DNA from: Mucor racemosus
Lineage: Eukaryota > Mucoromycota > Mucoromycetes > Mucorales > Mucoraceae
DNA length: 64,000 nt
NCBI GenBank assembly: GCA_027405735.1
Contig: JAPEHQ010000006.1
Coordinates: forward strand, 682,001 to 746,000
Direction of reading: 5' to 3'
Position 1 is the first letter of the stretch. Each line of letters begins with the position of its first letter. Of this stretch, positions 1 to 11,900 are shown one piece after another. Below the pieces are notes generated by a model. That model was not told the origin of the DNA. It saw nothing but the letters and a program-made list of their open reading frames with translations, and made no database searches. Position numbers and translations under genes: made by a program.

Positions 1-203
1 ATCGTCATGGGCCGTCCCGGTAACCGTGTCGCTCGTAGAAAGCACTGTAAGGCCAAGGTTGGTGTCAACCACAAAATCAAGAAGGTAAAAATAGATAGTT
101 TATTCATTGTACATACAAATGTTAATAGCATATTACTAATTAGGAAGAAGCTATGGAATGGTTCAAGCAACGTTTCGATGGTGCCATCTCTTACAAGGCT
201 TAA
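1..203 (+). CDS. RPL11: 60S ribosomal protein L11 (uL5), C-terminal part
   Basis: This is the C-terminal end of uL5, a 5S-rRNA-binding protein of the central protuberance of the large ribosomal subunit. The frame enters the window at base 1. It reads a GRPGNRVARRK basic stretch, then, after an intron at 85-143, EEAMEWFKQRFDGAISYKA and a TAA at 201-203. The EEAM-WF-Q-(F/Y)DG tail is characteristic of fungal and animal L11. The exons are 1-84 and 144-203. The intron has a GTAAAA donor and a TAG acceptor, and removing it keeps the frame. An AATAAA polyadenylation signal lies at 219-224. The N-terminal two thirds lie outside the window. The identification is from family knowledge of the tail sequence, and I am confident in it. 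Confidence 0.93.
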
Positions 204-341
204 ATATTTTCTTTATACAATAAAATTTCCAGAGATCATTTATACTTTTATTAATTTTGATTTTATTAAATGTGTTTTTGGACATGTTTGAGTGTATGTT
301 TATGAAAAAAAAGGGGGTATGTGTTTATATCTAAAGGTTAT

Positions 342-614
342 TTATTGAAGTGCTGCTTTAGCTGTTTGCCATGGTGTTCGATCCATTGGACATGTCTCTC
401 CTCTTGTTGAACTTTGAAACCATGCCATGATGCAATGTAAATGAAAAACATGGCTACATTCTCCCCAAATTAATGGGCAATCATCGCCAGGTCTTTTGCA
501 AGTGGGACAACAACCATCATACTCTGAATGGCAAATACCGCAAACATCGTCTCCTTCTTTCACATCCCAAGACCATTGAGCGGCCATCGTCCAAGATACC
601 ACATTGATTTTCAT
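342..614 (-). CDS. APC11: anaphase-promoting complex subunit 11 (RING-H2 E3)
   Basis: This is the catalytic RING-H2 subunit of the APC/C ubiquitin ligase, which recruits E2 enzymes and drives ubiquitylation of cyclins and securin. From the Met at 612-614 the product is 90 aa, close to the 85-95 aa usual for Apc11. Zinc ligands are visible: C25/C28 (VCGIC), C35/C36/C39 (CCPTC), C46 (DDCPLIWG), C53-H55-H58-H60-C61 (ECSHVFHLHC) and C75 (CPMD). The last ligand position is Asp (D78) where many Apc11 proteins have Cys. I believe some fungal orthologues share this. The frame stays open upstream to an ATG at 848, adding 78 residues that resemble no part of Apc11. I prefer the internal start, but a longer product is possible. 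Repeat A1 begins at about 845, directly at the upstream end, so the native promoter may be displaced or lie within 614-845. Confidence 0.88.
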   Translation of the reverse strand: MKINVVSWTMAAQWSWDVKEGDDVCGICHSEYDGCCPTCKRPGDDCPLIWGECSHVFHLHCIMAWFQSSTRGETCPMDRTPWQTAKAALQ

Positions 615-844
615 TTTGTTTTGTAATAATTCGTGTTCAAAGAGATTGCCAATAACTGTTTGGTTGTTGGACCACTTTTGATACAACAGTATTAAAAATA
701 GGTCGTCACATAATTGTGGTCTGTTCGTGATTTGTACCTTAAATCGATTGCTGAAGAAGGCTAGTTTACTTGACAGGTAGTCTGGATTTCCTTTATAAAT
801 GAGGTGAGCAATGGTCTGTAGCAAAATTTTACCGTGTATCATAG

Positions 845-2290
845 TCATTGATATCTATCCTCAAATAAAAGGGTTAATACCAGAATATAAGTGCATTAAC
901 CTAACATTTATTAGCCTAACGTTGATCCAAAATCCATTGTAAAAAATTAACCGCCAGAATCGAGGTGTTAATTTTTTGTCTTCACAAGATAAACCCAATT
1001 GAGAGCTACTCTTCAGTTTTTATTTTAGCAAACAACATTGATTTTTCGTTGAGAGAATCAAAATAATAGTTCGTATTACAGCTTAGAGCCTATCTTAACT
1101 GAGTTCCAAAATCGATTTGTCGTAAAATCGATCAGAAAATGATGAAAAAAACAAAATCGTTTAATTGTTGATGCGCTGCAAAATAAGTAGACCTAGTGTA
1201 TTAAATAATTTATATAGAGTTTTGGATTCTGCATCTATCTAAACAAAATTCAGATAAACTTTTCACGTTAAATTTTGTGTAAAATGCAATTCAAATTTTT
1301 GAGGTTTTTTAAAGATACCTATCACTTTTTATAAGCATATTTCAAATATAAAACATTGAAATGATGCGCAGCAATATTAGCTATCGATCTAGCCATTGTT
1401 GAATTTTTTAGCTACATTTTTCATAGAGAAAGCGAGGTTTTTGTCAATTTTTTTTCAAATTCAGAATTTGGGATGAGGGTATACAAGGGAAAAATTGAAG
1501 CTAGAAATGAAAGTGTCCCTTGATACATATTTTTGAGTATATCTCCACGAAAAAACAATATTTTGAAAAAAACTAAATTGAATCTGAGAGAGCTCAACGA
1601 GATCTATGACATGAATAAAAAATAACTGCTGCTCAATTTAGCGAATATCTTGAAATCTACCACAAAAATGTCAGAAAAATAAAAAAAAAATAAAAGTGCT
1701 CAGAATTTTTTCAAACTTCAATATGTTATAGAGTGCTTTAAAACAAGTAAGTTTTATTATTAAAGTATGTTAGTATAGCTTAATTGTTTGTAGAGTTATG
1801 GAGCCTCAAAGTTTTCAATTTTTCAAGCAGAGGAAGACAGCAGATTTCTGTTTGAAAGTTGTGCTTTAATCCTTCAAAAGTACATGTTAGCTAATGAAAC
1901 CAAGATATATTATTTGTACATTTACTGCGTATTAAGTGCAAATTTAAAAATCAATTTCGAACCATTATTTGATTTTATAAAAATTTTCAAAGAGTACAGT
2001 ATCTGAAACAATAATGCATACAAAATAGGTTGAACACGTACGAGTTTCATTTCCCCATTTCCATAGAAACCCAGGGAGGCTAAGCTTTTTGCAATTCTGT
2101 TGATCAACATTAGAAGTACCTGCTATTGTAACAGGAGATCATTTGGATCCATATTCGTTGAGGAGAACTGTTGAGCTTACTGACGACTTTAGTAGGCGTA
2201 AATAGCAGGTAACCAACTTGTTGTCCAGGCTTGCCGAATGCACAATGACCTATGAAAGCTGGTATCCGAGATACTTGTAATACTATCAGG
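845..2290 (+). repeat. dispersed repeat family A, copy 1 (core plus tail)
   Basis: This copy is recognised by long near-matches to 13510-15290, 24970-26390, 34440-36720 and 40825-42390, all in the same orientation. The core starts near 845 and includes the shared phrase gagttaataccagaatata. It is followed near 1800-2290 by the tail module, which includes a marker reading taggcgtaaatagcagg near 2192. No intact protein is encoded. A short minus-strand frame that is open in other copies is shifted here by a T-run length change near 1449. Class is unknown; I see no terminal inverted repeats. Confidence 0.75.
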
Positions 2291-2454
2291 GTTATATTAT
2301 ATAAGGGGCAAGAGATATAGAAGACAAAGACTTATTTGTTATGTTTAGGTTTATTTCAGTATATATAATAAGGAAAATGATGAGGAGAACTAACAAATAA
2401 ATAAAAGGGATTCTGAAAATAAGATGGTTATTTGTATTAAATTATTCAAGAGTA

Positions 2455-5400
2455 CTACGGCCAATCTGTGCTGCACAAGATGATTTCGCTGTGCCCACTG
2501 AATGTGGTTAAAAAGATAACAATATGCACATGGGCACAACAAAAGAAACTACACACAAGCACAACGCTAAGCCTGTATATGCAGACTTATAGATTCTGTA
2601 CGTGTGTATAACAATAACCCCATGTGTGCATAATAGTAGAATTTACCATAAGCATATCATTATCCCTATTTGCGCATAATAATAAAATTTGACCATGAGC
2701 ATAATGAGCTGATCGTATGGGCACAAATTGGCTTGTACATGAGCATCATCGTGCCATTCTCAAAATTACGTTGCATTTTTTACTAGAATGGTTTTTTAAA
2801 TTGCCTTTGTTTTTAATAATATAGATTATAGACAATAAGACAACCCAATACGTTGTTGTTGATGTAGAGCAATACATGCAAGAGCCAATATATTTACTAT
2901 TATCATCATTTGCAAATATGTTTATAGCTATAATTTTTACAGCAACAATGGTTTTTGCTCGAGCATAAACTTAAATAACACTTACTGCTTAAATTTATAT
3001 GCATGCCAAATCTAAGGTTATAAATAATATTACTTTATCACACATAAAATTTAAACAAATTAACCTTCTTAAAACCTATTATTTTGGTTTACGATTGTCA
3101 GCAGTAAAAAGATTTGTTTTCAAGTATATTTACGATCAGAACTACGGTTATTAGGCAAGACATTAAAATATTCTTTCTTTATTTTTGTTTCTATATCATT
3201 TGAACTTTTATCACTTTTCTGGAACATTTTGTGAGTTTGTAGCCAGCTCTAGCTTTTTATTGATGAGTAGATATAAATATCTTTGCCTTCGATTTGATCT
3301 GGTAATAATCAAAAAATATGTCCAACAATACAGTAATAAATAATGATGTTTGATCTTAGAATGCGGTTAAATGATAATATCAGTCTCTAATATACCGACT
3401 GCTACCTATCTTAAAAATATTAGTCGCTTACGTTAACATGCGTATTCAGATAAAAGAAAAGAGTACCAGCAGCTTGATAGTCTGATATACCTTATTAAAC
3501 AGTGAATATATCCTTGGAATAATATAAAAACAAAAAAAAAGAAACAACAGACGTAGAAAAGGATTTTCAAGGCTTTACATTATTTAGCGCAATTAAAACC
3601 CTGCTAAATTGCACATTTCAGCCAATGTAGAAGCAGCATTACGGCGCATGAACCATAAATTAAACAGAATAGGCAATACTGTATCGGCTTTTATCATAGA
3701 AACATTCGTTTTTCTATTAGAAGAACCGTCTGTCATATCATACATTCATTAAAAAATTTCAAAAGCGAGCCCGTAGAGCAACGCCGTAATTGAGCATAGC
3801 AAGATTGAACGGCTAAGACTCTTATACTATGGTACAGTGTATCTAAGTTTTAAATAAAAAGCGTTTTTTTTTAACTTTTCTTATATTTAACCACGTACGG
3901 TCTGAAAATTCAGTTTTTTTAGCGGACATTTTCGGGGCTCATTTTATCCTTACTAACACTCATGATTTTGATCAAAAAACAGAAAAATCAAATTTTGATA
4001 CCAAAATCAACGTTTAAATATACTACATTGTGAGAGAAAATTGTAGCCATGACTAATACACATTTTATAAAAGCTTAATAGTAAAAGTTAAGTAATGAAA
4101 CTTTGTACTTTTGGCCCAAAAACGGTTTTTTGGTTAAAGGATTTTCATGTAATACTTTGCAATAAAAATATTTGTTATTTTTTATTGAGCAAATAGGGCG
4201 CTGAGTTCTCTATATGTGTATATTTTTTGTTTTTATAATTGGTAGTATAATTAACTCTAAATTTGCAAAACCAGAAAAAAAAATTTAAAAAATGTCAAAA
4301 TTGATGATCTGGACAGGAATAATTTTTGAAATTAATATTCCGCTTATAAGCCTTGTAAGTCTTAAAAATAAGAGAGTTTATAATACCTGAGAACTTTTTC
4401 AAGAATCTACGATGCTGTACCCACTTAATTCAAGCTTATTACTGTAAATATTTACATACGTTAATATTGTGTGGTACTTTATTTGATGGTAATATAGTCT
4501 TACTTTATAATTATTGCGTTAGAGGTAATTTACATTGAGTTTTAGTCTTGCCTCTCCAATATCATAAACATAAACATGACCATCATTGGAACTTATTATT
4601 ACCGCCTTTTTACCCTCTTTGTACCAAGCCAATTTATTCAATGCTTTTTACCAGAACCAGCTTAAGTACTTGCAAATGGTTCCTTGGTATTTTCATTCAA
4701 ATTCCATAAACCATGTTGTATTCCACCTAATAGTATCATACATTAATTATCACCTTCTACAGTATCAATACATTTACAATCTATTGACTACGACATGTAT
4801 TGAAGTGCACGTCTTGGTATCGGATATAAGAAACTCCTAGCGTACCAAGTTTAATCCAGTAAGTATCACGAAAGCTCGGACCTCAATAATGACACCATAT
4901 TATTTCATCCCAGCGGTTAATCAATCAAGTAGCTATCAAATCAACAACATCCAAGCACATTTAGCGCAGCATTGAAGCATTGAAACAAGACAACTCACAA
5001 GCTCTGCAAGAATGGTTAAATTATGATTGATCCATTTCAATCCATAGATTACTATCAAACAGATCTAATGGTTCAATAGTGCCTTAAATTACATCTCAGA
5101 ATATTAATGTCAAATCAATATAAAAGGCCATACTTTTATATCTAAATAAACGATATCTTTTTTTTTATTATACAGTTGAAGAACTGATTCATTACTCATT
5201 CTTTTATAATTGTTCTTTTTTAAGTATTATTTAACAAACTTAAAAATATACGACAAACTAAATTGACTGGTTCCATCTACAGTAATATCAAACGTATCAT
5301 CAGCCTGCCTTATTATGATAAATGTCGATCTAAAACCAGAAACATCCCATTGTCATTGCTATAAGCTATGAAAAGCTTGATTCTTAATAATACAACAATT

Positions 5401-5670
5401 AAATAAAAGACAAAATGATACTAATTGCGTATGGTGAGTATTTAATAACATCTAAGTTCAATAAAGTATGCTTTTAAACCCTTTTAAAAATCCTGAGGCA
5501 AATACACTATCTTGGTCCTACAATTTCTATCCATTAAAATGTCGCAATTTCCACTACATGATAAATGCATCTTTCATCAATTTTGACCTCCATGTACATT
5601 GGGTATCAGTTCTTTACCAGTTGTATTTTCTCTGATCCATTAATATTCGGTCATATTAAACGATAGTGTA
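2455..5670 (+). mobile_element. decayed TIR element, family B copy 1, with a nested insertion
   Basis: The left terminus starts ctacggccaatctgtgctgc. It matches, as an inverted repeat (about 17 of 20 positions), the right terminus of family B copy 2 at 12581-12600. The body 2455-4540 aligns with 7695-10812 and, inverted, with 38525-40070. At about 4540 the similarity breaks and resumes at about 5580-5670. The intervening 1 kb, which includes a family C element, is therefore a later insertion or rearrangement. No transposase frame is left. A TA dinucleotide next to some termini would suit a Tc1/mariner-like element, but this is inference. Confidence 0.65.
4714..5255 (+). mobile_element. short non-autonomous TIR element, family C copy 1
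   Basis: This is an element of about 540 bp running from TGTTGTATTCCACC to TATACGACA. It matches 12608-13147 in direct orientation and 6777-7309 in inverted orientation over essentially its whole length. The ends form an imperfect inverted repeat (TGTTGTAT versus TGTCGTAT). It lies inside family B copy 1, so it is younger than that copy. It has no coding capacity of note and is MITE-like. Confidence 0.65.
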
Positions 5671-6544
5671 TTAAATTACAATTTACTAGTATACTGTTCG
5701 TAGTTTTTTGTTATAACTTTAAAAACTTGATCCTATTATTATTATATTATTATTACCATTGATTATTATAATTGTCAGACTGATTGATTCATACAGTATA
5801 TCATATTACTCTTTCGCATTGGTAGAGTTTATACAATTGATATCTGCATTTAACACTGGTGGATTAGAAAGTTGTTGCCTGTCTTTAGTTTGTTGATGAA
5901 TAATGTGTAATATGGTTTTGCATTATAATTCTAGGTGTTTCTACTCCTAAAAATTAAATTTTCCAGTGCAACTGCATCTGTTGAATATCACTTGAGTTTC
6001 TATGCGTTGTAGATGATGTTATTATACTAATTCTCATTTTGGCAAATACTGTTTTACATTCATCTATATTTAATTTTTATTATACAGAATACAGATTAAT
6101 AATAGTGTACTAATAACATTAAGTTTTGTTTATATCTCCATCACAAATTGGCATTTTTTTCAGATAATTTCTACTATCAATTTTTGGAAAGCTCTATGAT
6201 CATTTCCAAAAAAAAAATACACCTTAATCTGCTGCATTTCCCAAAATAGTGAAAAACTGAAAAATACATGTTCACATAATGTATTGGGATTAAAACTGTA
6301 AACCAAAGGAGAATGATGACAAGCTTAACAAGTAGCGCGTGTGCTGCAAATTGAGGGCGACACACATATTTGTGAGTTCAAACCCGCCAAAGGGGAATTC
6401 CTTTGGTATTAGGCTATGAATTTCGAAAGAGAATCTCCGATGACCTTGCTTCTCATCAAATATGATCCTTCTTTTTTTTTCTTATTAATTAGTGTTTTGC
6501 ATATGTCTAGCAAATTTTTTCCTTTTTCATTAATGCATATGATA
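5671..6544. other. unassigned AT-rich stretch
   Basis: No gene is supported here. The open frames near 6177-6365 and 6416-6667 are short, have a composition no different from the surrounding DNA and resemble no family. A tRNA B-box-like string (gttcaaacc) occurs near 6374, but no cloverleaf can be built around it. Confidence 0.5.
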
Positions 6545-6776
6545 TGCATACTAGTAAATTTGGCTGGCAAAACCCAGCTCGACACCAATACTACCAGCAG
6601 CCATAGGTCATTGTACGTTCAGCCAGTTCGAGCAACAAGTTGGTTACCTGCTACTTACACCTACTAATATCAACAAGCTTATCAGTTCTTCTCAACGAAT
6701 ATGAATCCAAATGACCTCCCGTTGCAATGGCAAGTACTTCTAGTGCTGATCCACGGAATTGCAAAACGTTCAGCCT
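6545..6776 (-). repeat. family A tail module fragment, inverted
   Basis: The reverse complement matches the tail of family A at 2060-2290 and 34720-34950. The match includes gcaggtaaccaacttgttg and the upstream gaagtac-tgc-attgcaac phrase. It ends exactly where family C copy 2 begins, so the C element probably inserted into, or next to, this A fragment. Confidence 0.65.
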
Positions 6777-7309
6777 TGTCGTATATTTTCAAGTTTGATG
6801 AATAATACTTAAAAAAGAATACAATTATAAAAGAATGAGTAATGAATCAGTTCTTCAACTGTATAATAAAAAAAAAGATATCGTTTATTTAGATATAAAA
6901 GTATGGCCTTTTATATTGATTTAACATTAATATTCTGAGATGTAATTTAAGGCACTATTGAACCATTAGATCTGTTTGATAGTAATCTATGGATTGAAAT
7001 GGATCAATCATAATTTAACCATTCTTGCAGAGCTTATGAGTTGTCCTGTTTCAATACTGCGCTAAATGTGCTTGGATGTTGTTGATTTGATAGCTACTTG
7101 ATTGATTAACCGCTGGGATGAAATAATATGGTGTCATTATTGAGGTCCGAGCTTTCTTGATAATTACTGGATTAAACTTGGTACGCTAGGAGTTTCTTAT
7201 ATCCGATATCAAGACTTGCACTTCAATACATGTCGGATTTAATAGATTGTAAGATGTATTGATACTGTAGGAGGTGATAACATATGGTACTACTTGGAGG
7301 CATACAACA
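6777..7309 (-). mobile_element. family C copy 2, inverted
   Basis: On the plus strand it runs from TGTCGTATATTTTC to GGCATACAACA. It is the inverse of 4714-5255 and 12608-13147 and shares the central stretches around the ATATAAAAG and CTTGCAGAGCTTATGAG motifs. No matching target duplication is visible at its two ends. The following 385 bases (7310-7694) hold no gene. They contain two similar short phrases, ccggaagcggc, near 7370 and 7430. Confidence 0.65.
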
Positions 7310-8403
7310 TAGTATACAATTCATATTTTTGCCAATGGTCACTCTTCCAAAAAAAAGCCGAACAATCTCCGGAAGCGGCCATCTAATGATATTTCCAGGC
7401 TTTAAATTTGTAGAAAAGATTGCCGGATAGCCCGGAAGCGGCTGTTTAAATATTCCAAGCAGCTATAAGATGCAGGTATGTATCAAAGTTTCATACAAAA
7501 ATTATGTTTCAGCTGTATTGCTGCTATTAATTATTCAAAGGCTTATTTTAAGTAAAGCATAAATACAACCTACAGTACAACGTTATTAGTTATTAGCCTA
7601 ATAACAAGTTTAACTTGAAAAGTATAATATGATGCAACCGAATTCAAAAAAAGTCGATAAAATCACAAACTTAATGGATTTATATATAAAAGCACCACGA
7701 CCGGCCTGTGCTGCACAAGATAATTTTGTTGTTGTGCCCAGGTGGGCTGCACACTATAGCCTGAGCTGTTGTGCCCACTGAATATGGTTAAAAAGATAAC
7801 AAGATGACATAGGCACAACAAAAGAAACTGCGCACAAGCACAACGCTAAGCCTGTATGTGCAGAATTATAGATTCTGTACGTGTGTATAACATTAACCCC
7901 ATGTGTGTATAATAGTAGAATTGCCCATAAGCATATCATTATCCCTATTAGTGCATAATAATAAAACCTGACCATGAGCATTGTGCCGTTCTCCAAATTT
8001 TATTGAGTTTTCTACTCATCAAATGGGTTTTTAAATTACATTTGCTTTTATTAATATAGATTATTATATACAATACAATTCAATGCACTGTTGATGTAGA
8101 GCAATACACCCAAGAACCAATATATTTACGATTATTACCATCATTTGTAAAAATGTTTATAACTATAATAATGTTTGCATCAACAATGTTTTTTGCTCGA
8201 GCATAAAATTAAATAACAATTACTGCTTAAATTTTTTATATGTAAGCCAAATCTAAGGTTGTGGATGTTACTTCATCACACATAAAATTTAAACAAATTA
8301 ACCTTCTCTAAACTTATTATTTTAGTTTACGGATTATCACCTGTAAAAATATTTGTTTTCAAGTATAGCTACGATCCGAACTATTATGGTTATTAGGCAA
8401 GAC

Positions 8404-8815
8404 TGATGTATCAGAAGTTTACCCCAGATGTAGAAATCCAGAAACAACTATTGAAATCCAACATGGCATGACATTTAGTAACTCATACTAAATGTCATAC
8501 ATAACCACTAGCATTAACAGCGACTATCAGGAACATTCAGGAACACTTGGCAACAATGAAACATAAGCAATCCTATATTTTATCCAATTGATACAATTAC
8601 AGATTCCCAATTCCAAAAATTTCATTGTATATGATTTGTTCCCAAATCATACCAAGCACCTCAATACCCAGCAATTCATTAATAATATTAATAATCATAT
8701 AACCATCTAGAAAACATATAAATATAAAGCATCATTGAACTAATGAAATGTATCTTTTAGCAGTGTAATTTTATATTAGTATCTTTTGATATAACAAAGA
8801 CATCAGATTATTCCT
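8404..8815. mobile_element. probable solo LTR nested in family B copy 2
   Basis: This 412-bp block is missing from both other B copies. It begins TGATGTATCAG and ends ACAAAGACATCA, giving the TG...CA termini and short inverted ends (TGATGT/ACATCA) usual for long terminal repeats. A TATA-like run (acatataaatataaagc) sits towards the 3' part, as in LTR promoters. No internal retrotransposon region flanks it, hence solo LTR. A clear 5-bp target duplication is not visible, which lowers confidence. Confidence 0.5.
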
Positions 8816-9145
8816 TTTTTGTATTTCTATATCATTTGAAATTTTATCACTTTTCTGGAACATTTCATGGGTTTGTAACCAGCTCTAGTTTTTTATCGAG
8901 TAGATATAAACATTATTGCCTTCAATTTGATCTGGTAATTAAGAAATATGTCCAACAATACAGTAATAAATAATGATGTTTGATTTTAGAATGCGGTTAA
9001 AGGAAAATATCAGTCTTTAATATAGGCTGCTACCTATATTAAAAATATTAGTCCCTTAGGTTAGCATGCGTATTCAGATAAAAGAAAAGAATACAAGCTT
9101 AATAGTCTAATATGCCTTTATCAAACGGTGAATATATCTGCAGTA

Positions 9146-9861
9146 AATGACGATGATGTTATTTACTAAAATAAAAAAATACAAAAATAAAAGCAATAGA
9201 AATACAATTATAATCAGCTAAAGGTTTTATTACAAAAGATTTCTGAAGAGTTAAAATAATTGAAAAGTATGAGGGTATTTATAGTGATTTGGAGAATTTG
9301 GATACCATCAGACTTGAATGGGTGTATATTTAGTAATCTTCCAGTTTTGAGTACATTGTTATTGATTTGATATTTTAAGGGGTAAATTGTGTAGAGCATT
9401 GACCATAAGGGATTGTATGTCAAGTGTGGCAATATCGACCTTTTGGGAAATGGTTGTTTTGTTTATTTTTGCTATATCTATTTTATGTAACCTTGATTTT
9501 TAAGGGTAGTTTTTATATGCTTGAATCTTATTTATATTGATAGTGCAACTTCAATATAGATGAGCAGTTGACTAAATTGATATCTTTGTTTATTATCATT
9601 ATTGATTTGGATAGAGTCCTGTTTTGATATATATATCATTTGTGTAATTGATTGCGCCGTGATCAAGGGTGCTATCATCTACACGACATGTATGGTTCAA
9701 AAGGTATTTCATATTTTTAGCATGCGTTTGTTATTGTGTTCAATTGAAGCGTTTGTTTATTATTGTTGTTCACATTTCAAGTGACATCATATTTTATGAG
9801 CGACACTTGGAATTTAGGTTGTTTTATTGTTATCAAGTGTTTTTAGTATGTAATTTCACTG
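9146..9861. mobile_element. insertion with short inverted ends inside family B copy 2
   Basis: This block of about 715 bp replaces the roughly 90 bp seen at the same place in B copies 1 and 3. Its ends read ctgcagtaaatgac on the left and, inverted, ctgcagtgaaattac on the right. That is a plausible 14-15 bp terminal inverted repeat. It contains only short open frames without recognisable homology. The exact boundaries are uncertain because sequence was also lost at the site. Confidence 0.4.
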
Positions 9862-11074
9862 CAGGCGCAATTAAAACCCTCCTAAATTGCTCATTCCGCC
9901 AACGTAAAAGCAGCATTACAGCGCATGAACCATAAAATAAACAAAGTAGGCAATAACTGTTATCATAGAAACATACATTTTTCTACCAGAAAAAAACGTC
10001 TGTCATATCATACATCCATTAAAAAATTGCAAAAGCGAGCCCGCAGAGCAACGCCGTAATTGAGCACAGCAATATTAGACGGCTACGTCTCTTGTACTAT
10101 GGTATATATCTAAGTTTTAAATCAAAAGCGTTTTTTTTTATAATTTTTCTTATATTCAACCACGTACGGTCTGAAAATTCAGTTTTTTTAGCGGATATTT
10201 TCGGGGCTCATTCTATCCTTACCAACACTCATGATTTTGATCAAAAATCAAAAAAATCAAATTTTGATACCAAAATCAACGTTTAAATATACTACATTGT
10301 GAGAGAAAATTGTAGCCATGACTAATACACATTTTATAAAAGCTTAATATTAAATGTTAAGTAATGAAATTTTGTACTTTTGGCCCAAAAACGGTTTTTT
10401 GGTTAAAGGATTTTCATGTAATATTTTGCAATAAAAATATTTGTTATTTTTTATTGAGCAAATAGAGCGCTGAGTTCTCTATATGTATATATTTTTTGTT
10501 TTTATAATTGGTAGTATAATTAACTCTAAATTTGCAAAACCAGAAAAAAAATTTAAAAAATGTCAAAATTGATGATCTGGACAGGAATAATTTTCTAAAT
10601 TAATATTCCGCTTATAAGCCTTGTAAGTCTTAAAAATAAGAGAGTTTATAATACCTGAGAACTTTTCTAAGAATCTACGATGCTGTACCCACTTGATTCA
10701 AGCTTATTACTGTAAATCTTTACACATGTTAATATTGTGTGGTAGTATATTTGATGGTAATATAGTTTTACTTTATAATTATTGCGCTAGAGGTAATTTA
10801 CATTGAGTTTTAGAACTTCATGTATATTGGGTAGGTATCAGTTTTTTACCAATTGCGTTTTCTCTGATTCATTAATATTCAGTCATATTGTCATATTGAA
10901 CCATGATTTGTCAGCATTGCCAAAAAAAAAAGAATAAACGCTTCAAGAGTTTTCTGCAAATCAAATCATGCAATTTAGTAGCAATGATTGCACTTAATAA
11001 CTATGCTTTTTGAGCCTATTGATGTTAATCAGAATAATTAGTACTTTCATTCGAAAGTAAGCTTTTCTTTATAC

Positions 11075-11900
11075 ATTTGAATTCGCCTATTTAATGAATG
11101 ACATTGCATTTATCATTCGTTATATCAATCAACCAACTTTATTTTGATTCGATACATTTGACAATTATTAAAAGCCTAAATCACACTTGAGCCACCAGGT
11201 ATCGCCACAAAAAAGTTTGTACAGGTCGACAAAGCATCACAATTTGGATCAATTTTTTGCGTCCATTAATCTAAGCTCTCTCACACAACATTTATAGACC
11301 TCTGCATTAACCATATCTCCATCTGTTCAATTTAGCTAAAATACTGTACATTGAACGCCAACGTCCTACTTGATAAAACGTCTTACTACTTCATTGCGAG
11401 TCAACACAATTAATTTGATTCTACTAGTTTAGCATCATCAGTTGAATTAGATAAGTTTGGGATTAGACGACCCCTTTTAATAGTTTTGCATACCATGAGC
11501 TAATAATGGACCGTTTTTATACTGTAGATACGCTAATAAGGACTGGTGAGTTAACTCTAATGGACGAACGAGTCGATTAGCAGTATAAACGAAATATTAA
11601 ATTCAAATATAGCAGTTAAATGAGCAAGAGATGATAAATCATATAAATTAGCATAATTGAATTGTTTCAAGCGTTTTGAACTGAATATGCCTTTACTTTT
11701 GACCTATGAAAACTGATTTATTAGTAAAATCAATTCCCAAGTTATGATTATGGTGTATCTTTTTTGATAGTTGGTAGTGGTATACAAGACAGCATCTTGT
11801 TTTCCTCTTGACCGTTGGCCACTAAATAGAAACAAATATTTTTTAGAAATTAAATAGATTAACATGAGTTTGTTCATTCAAATCAAGTGAATACTATTAT
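11075..11900. mobile_element. insertion in family B copy 2 flanked by a short direct repeat
   Basis: Copy 3 (inverted, near 38230-38280) is continuous across this point, while copy 2 carries about 830 bp more. The short string tatacat occurs at both junctions (near 11068 and 11901) and only once in the uninterrupted copy, as expected for a target-site duplication of about 7-8 bp. The insert has no recognised coding sequence. Element class is unknown. Confidence 0.4.

Noticed and set aside
614..848. 78-residue N-terminal extension of APC11
   Set aside because: Apc11 is normally 85-95 aa and the internal Met gives 90 aa with the usual spacing to the RING. The extension has no counterpart in the family, so I treat it as upstream sequence, though the frame is open.
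6270..6390. tRNA-like or SINE-like gene around a B-box string
   Set aside because: Only gttcaaacc matches; no acceptor stem, D arm or A box can be paired with it.
9602..9935. Overlapping short frames as a transposase relic
   Set aside because: The translations are Phe/Cys/Tyr-rich, overlap in two frames and contain no catalytic motif; they fit AT-rich chance.
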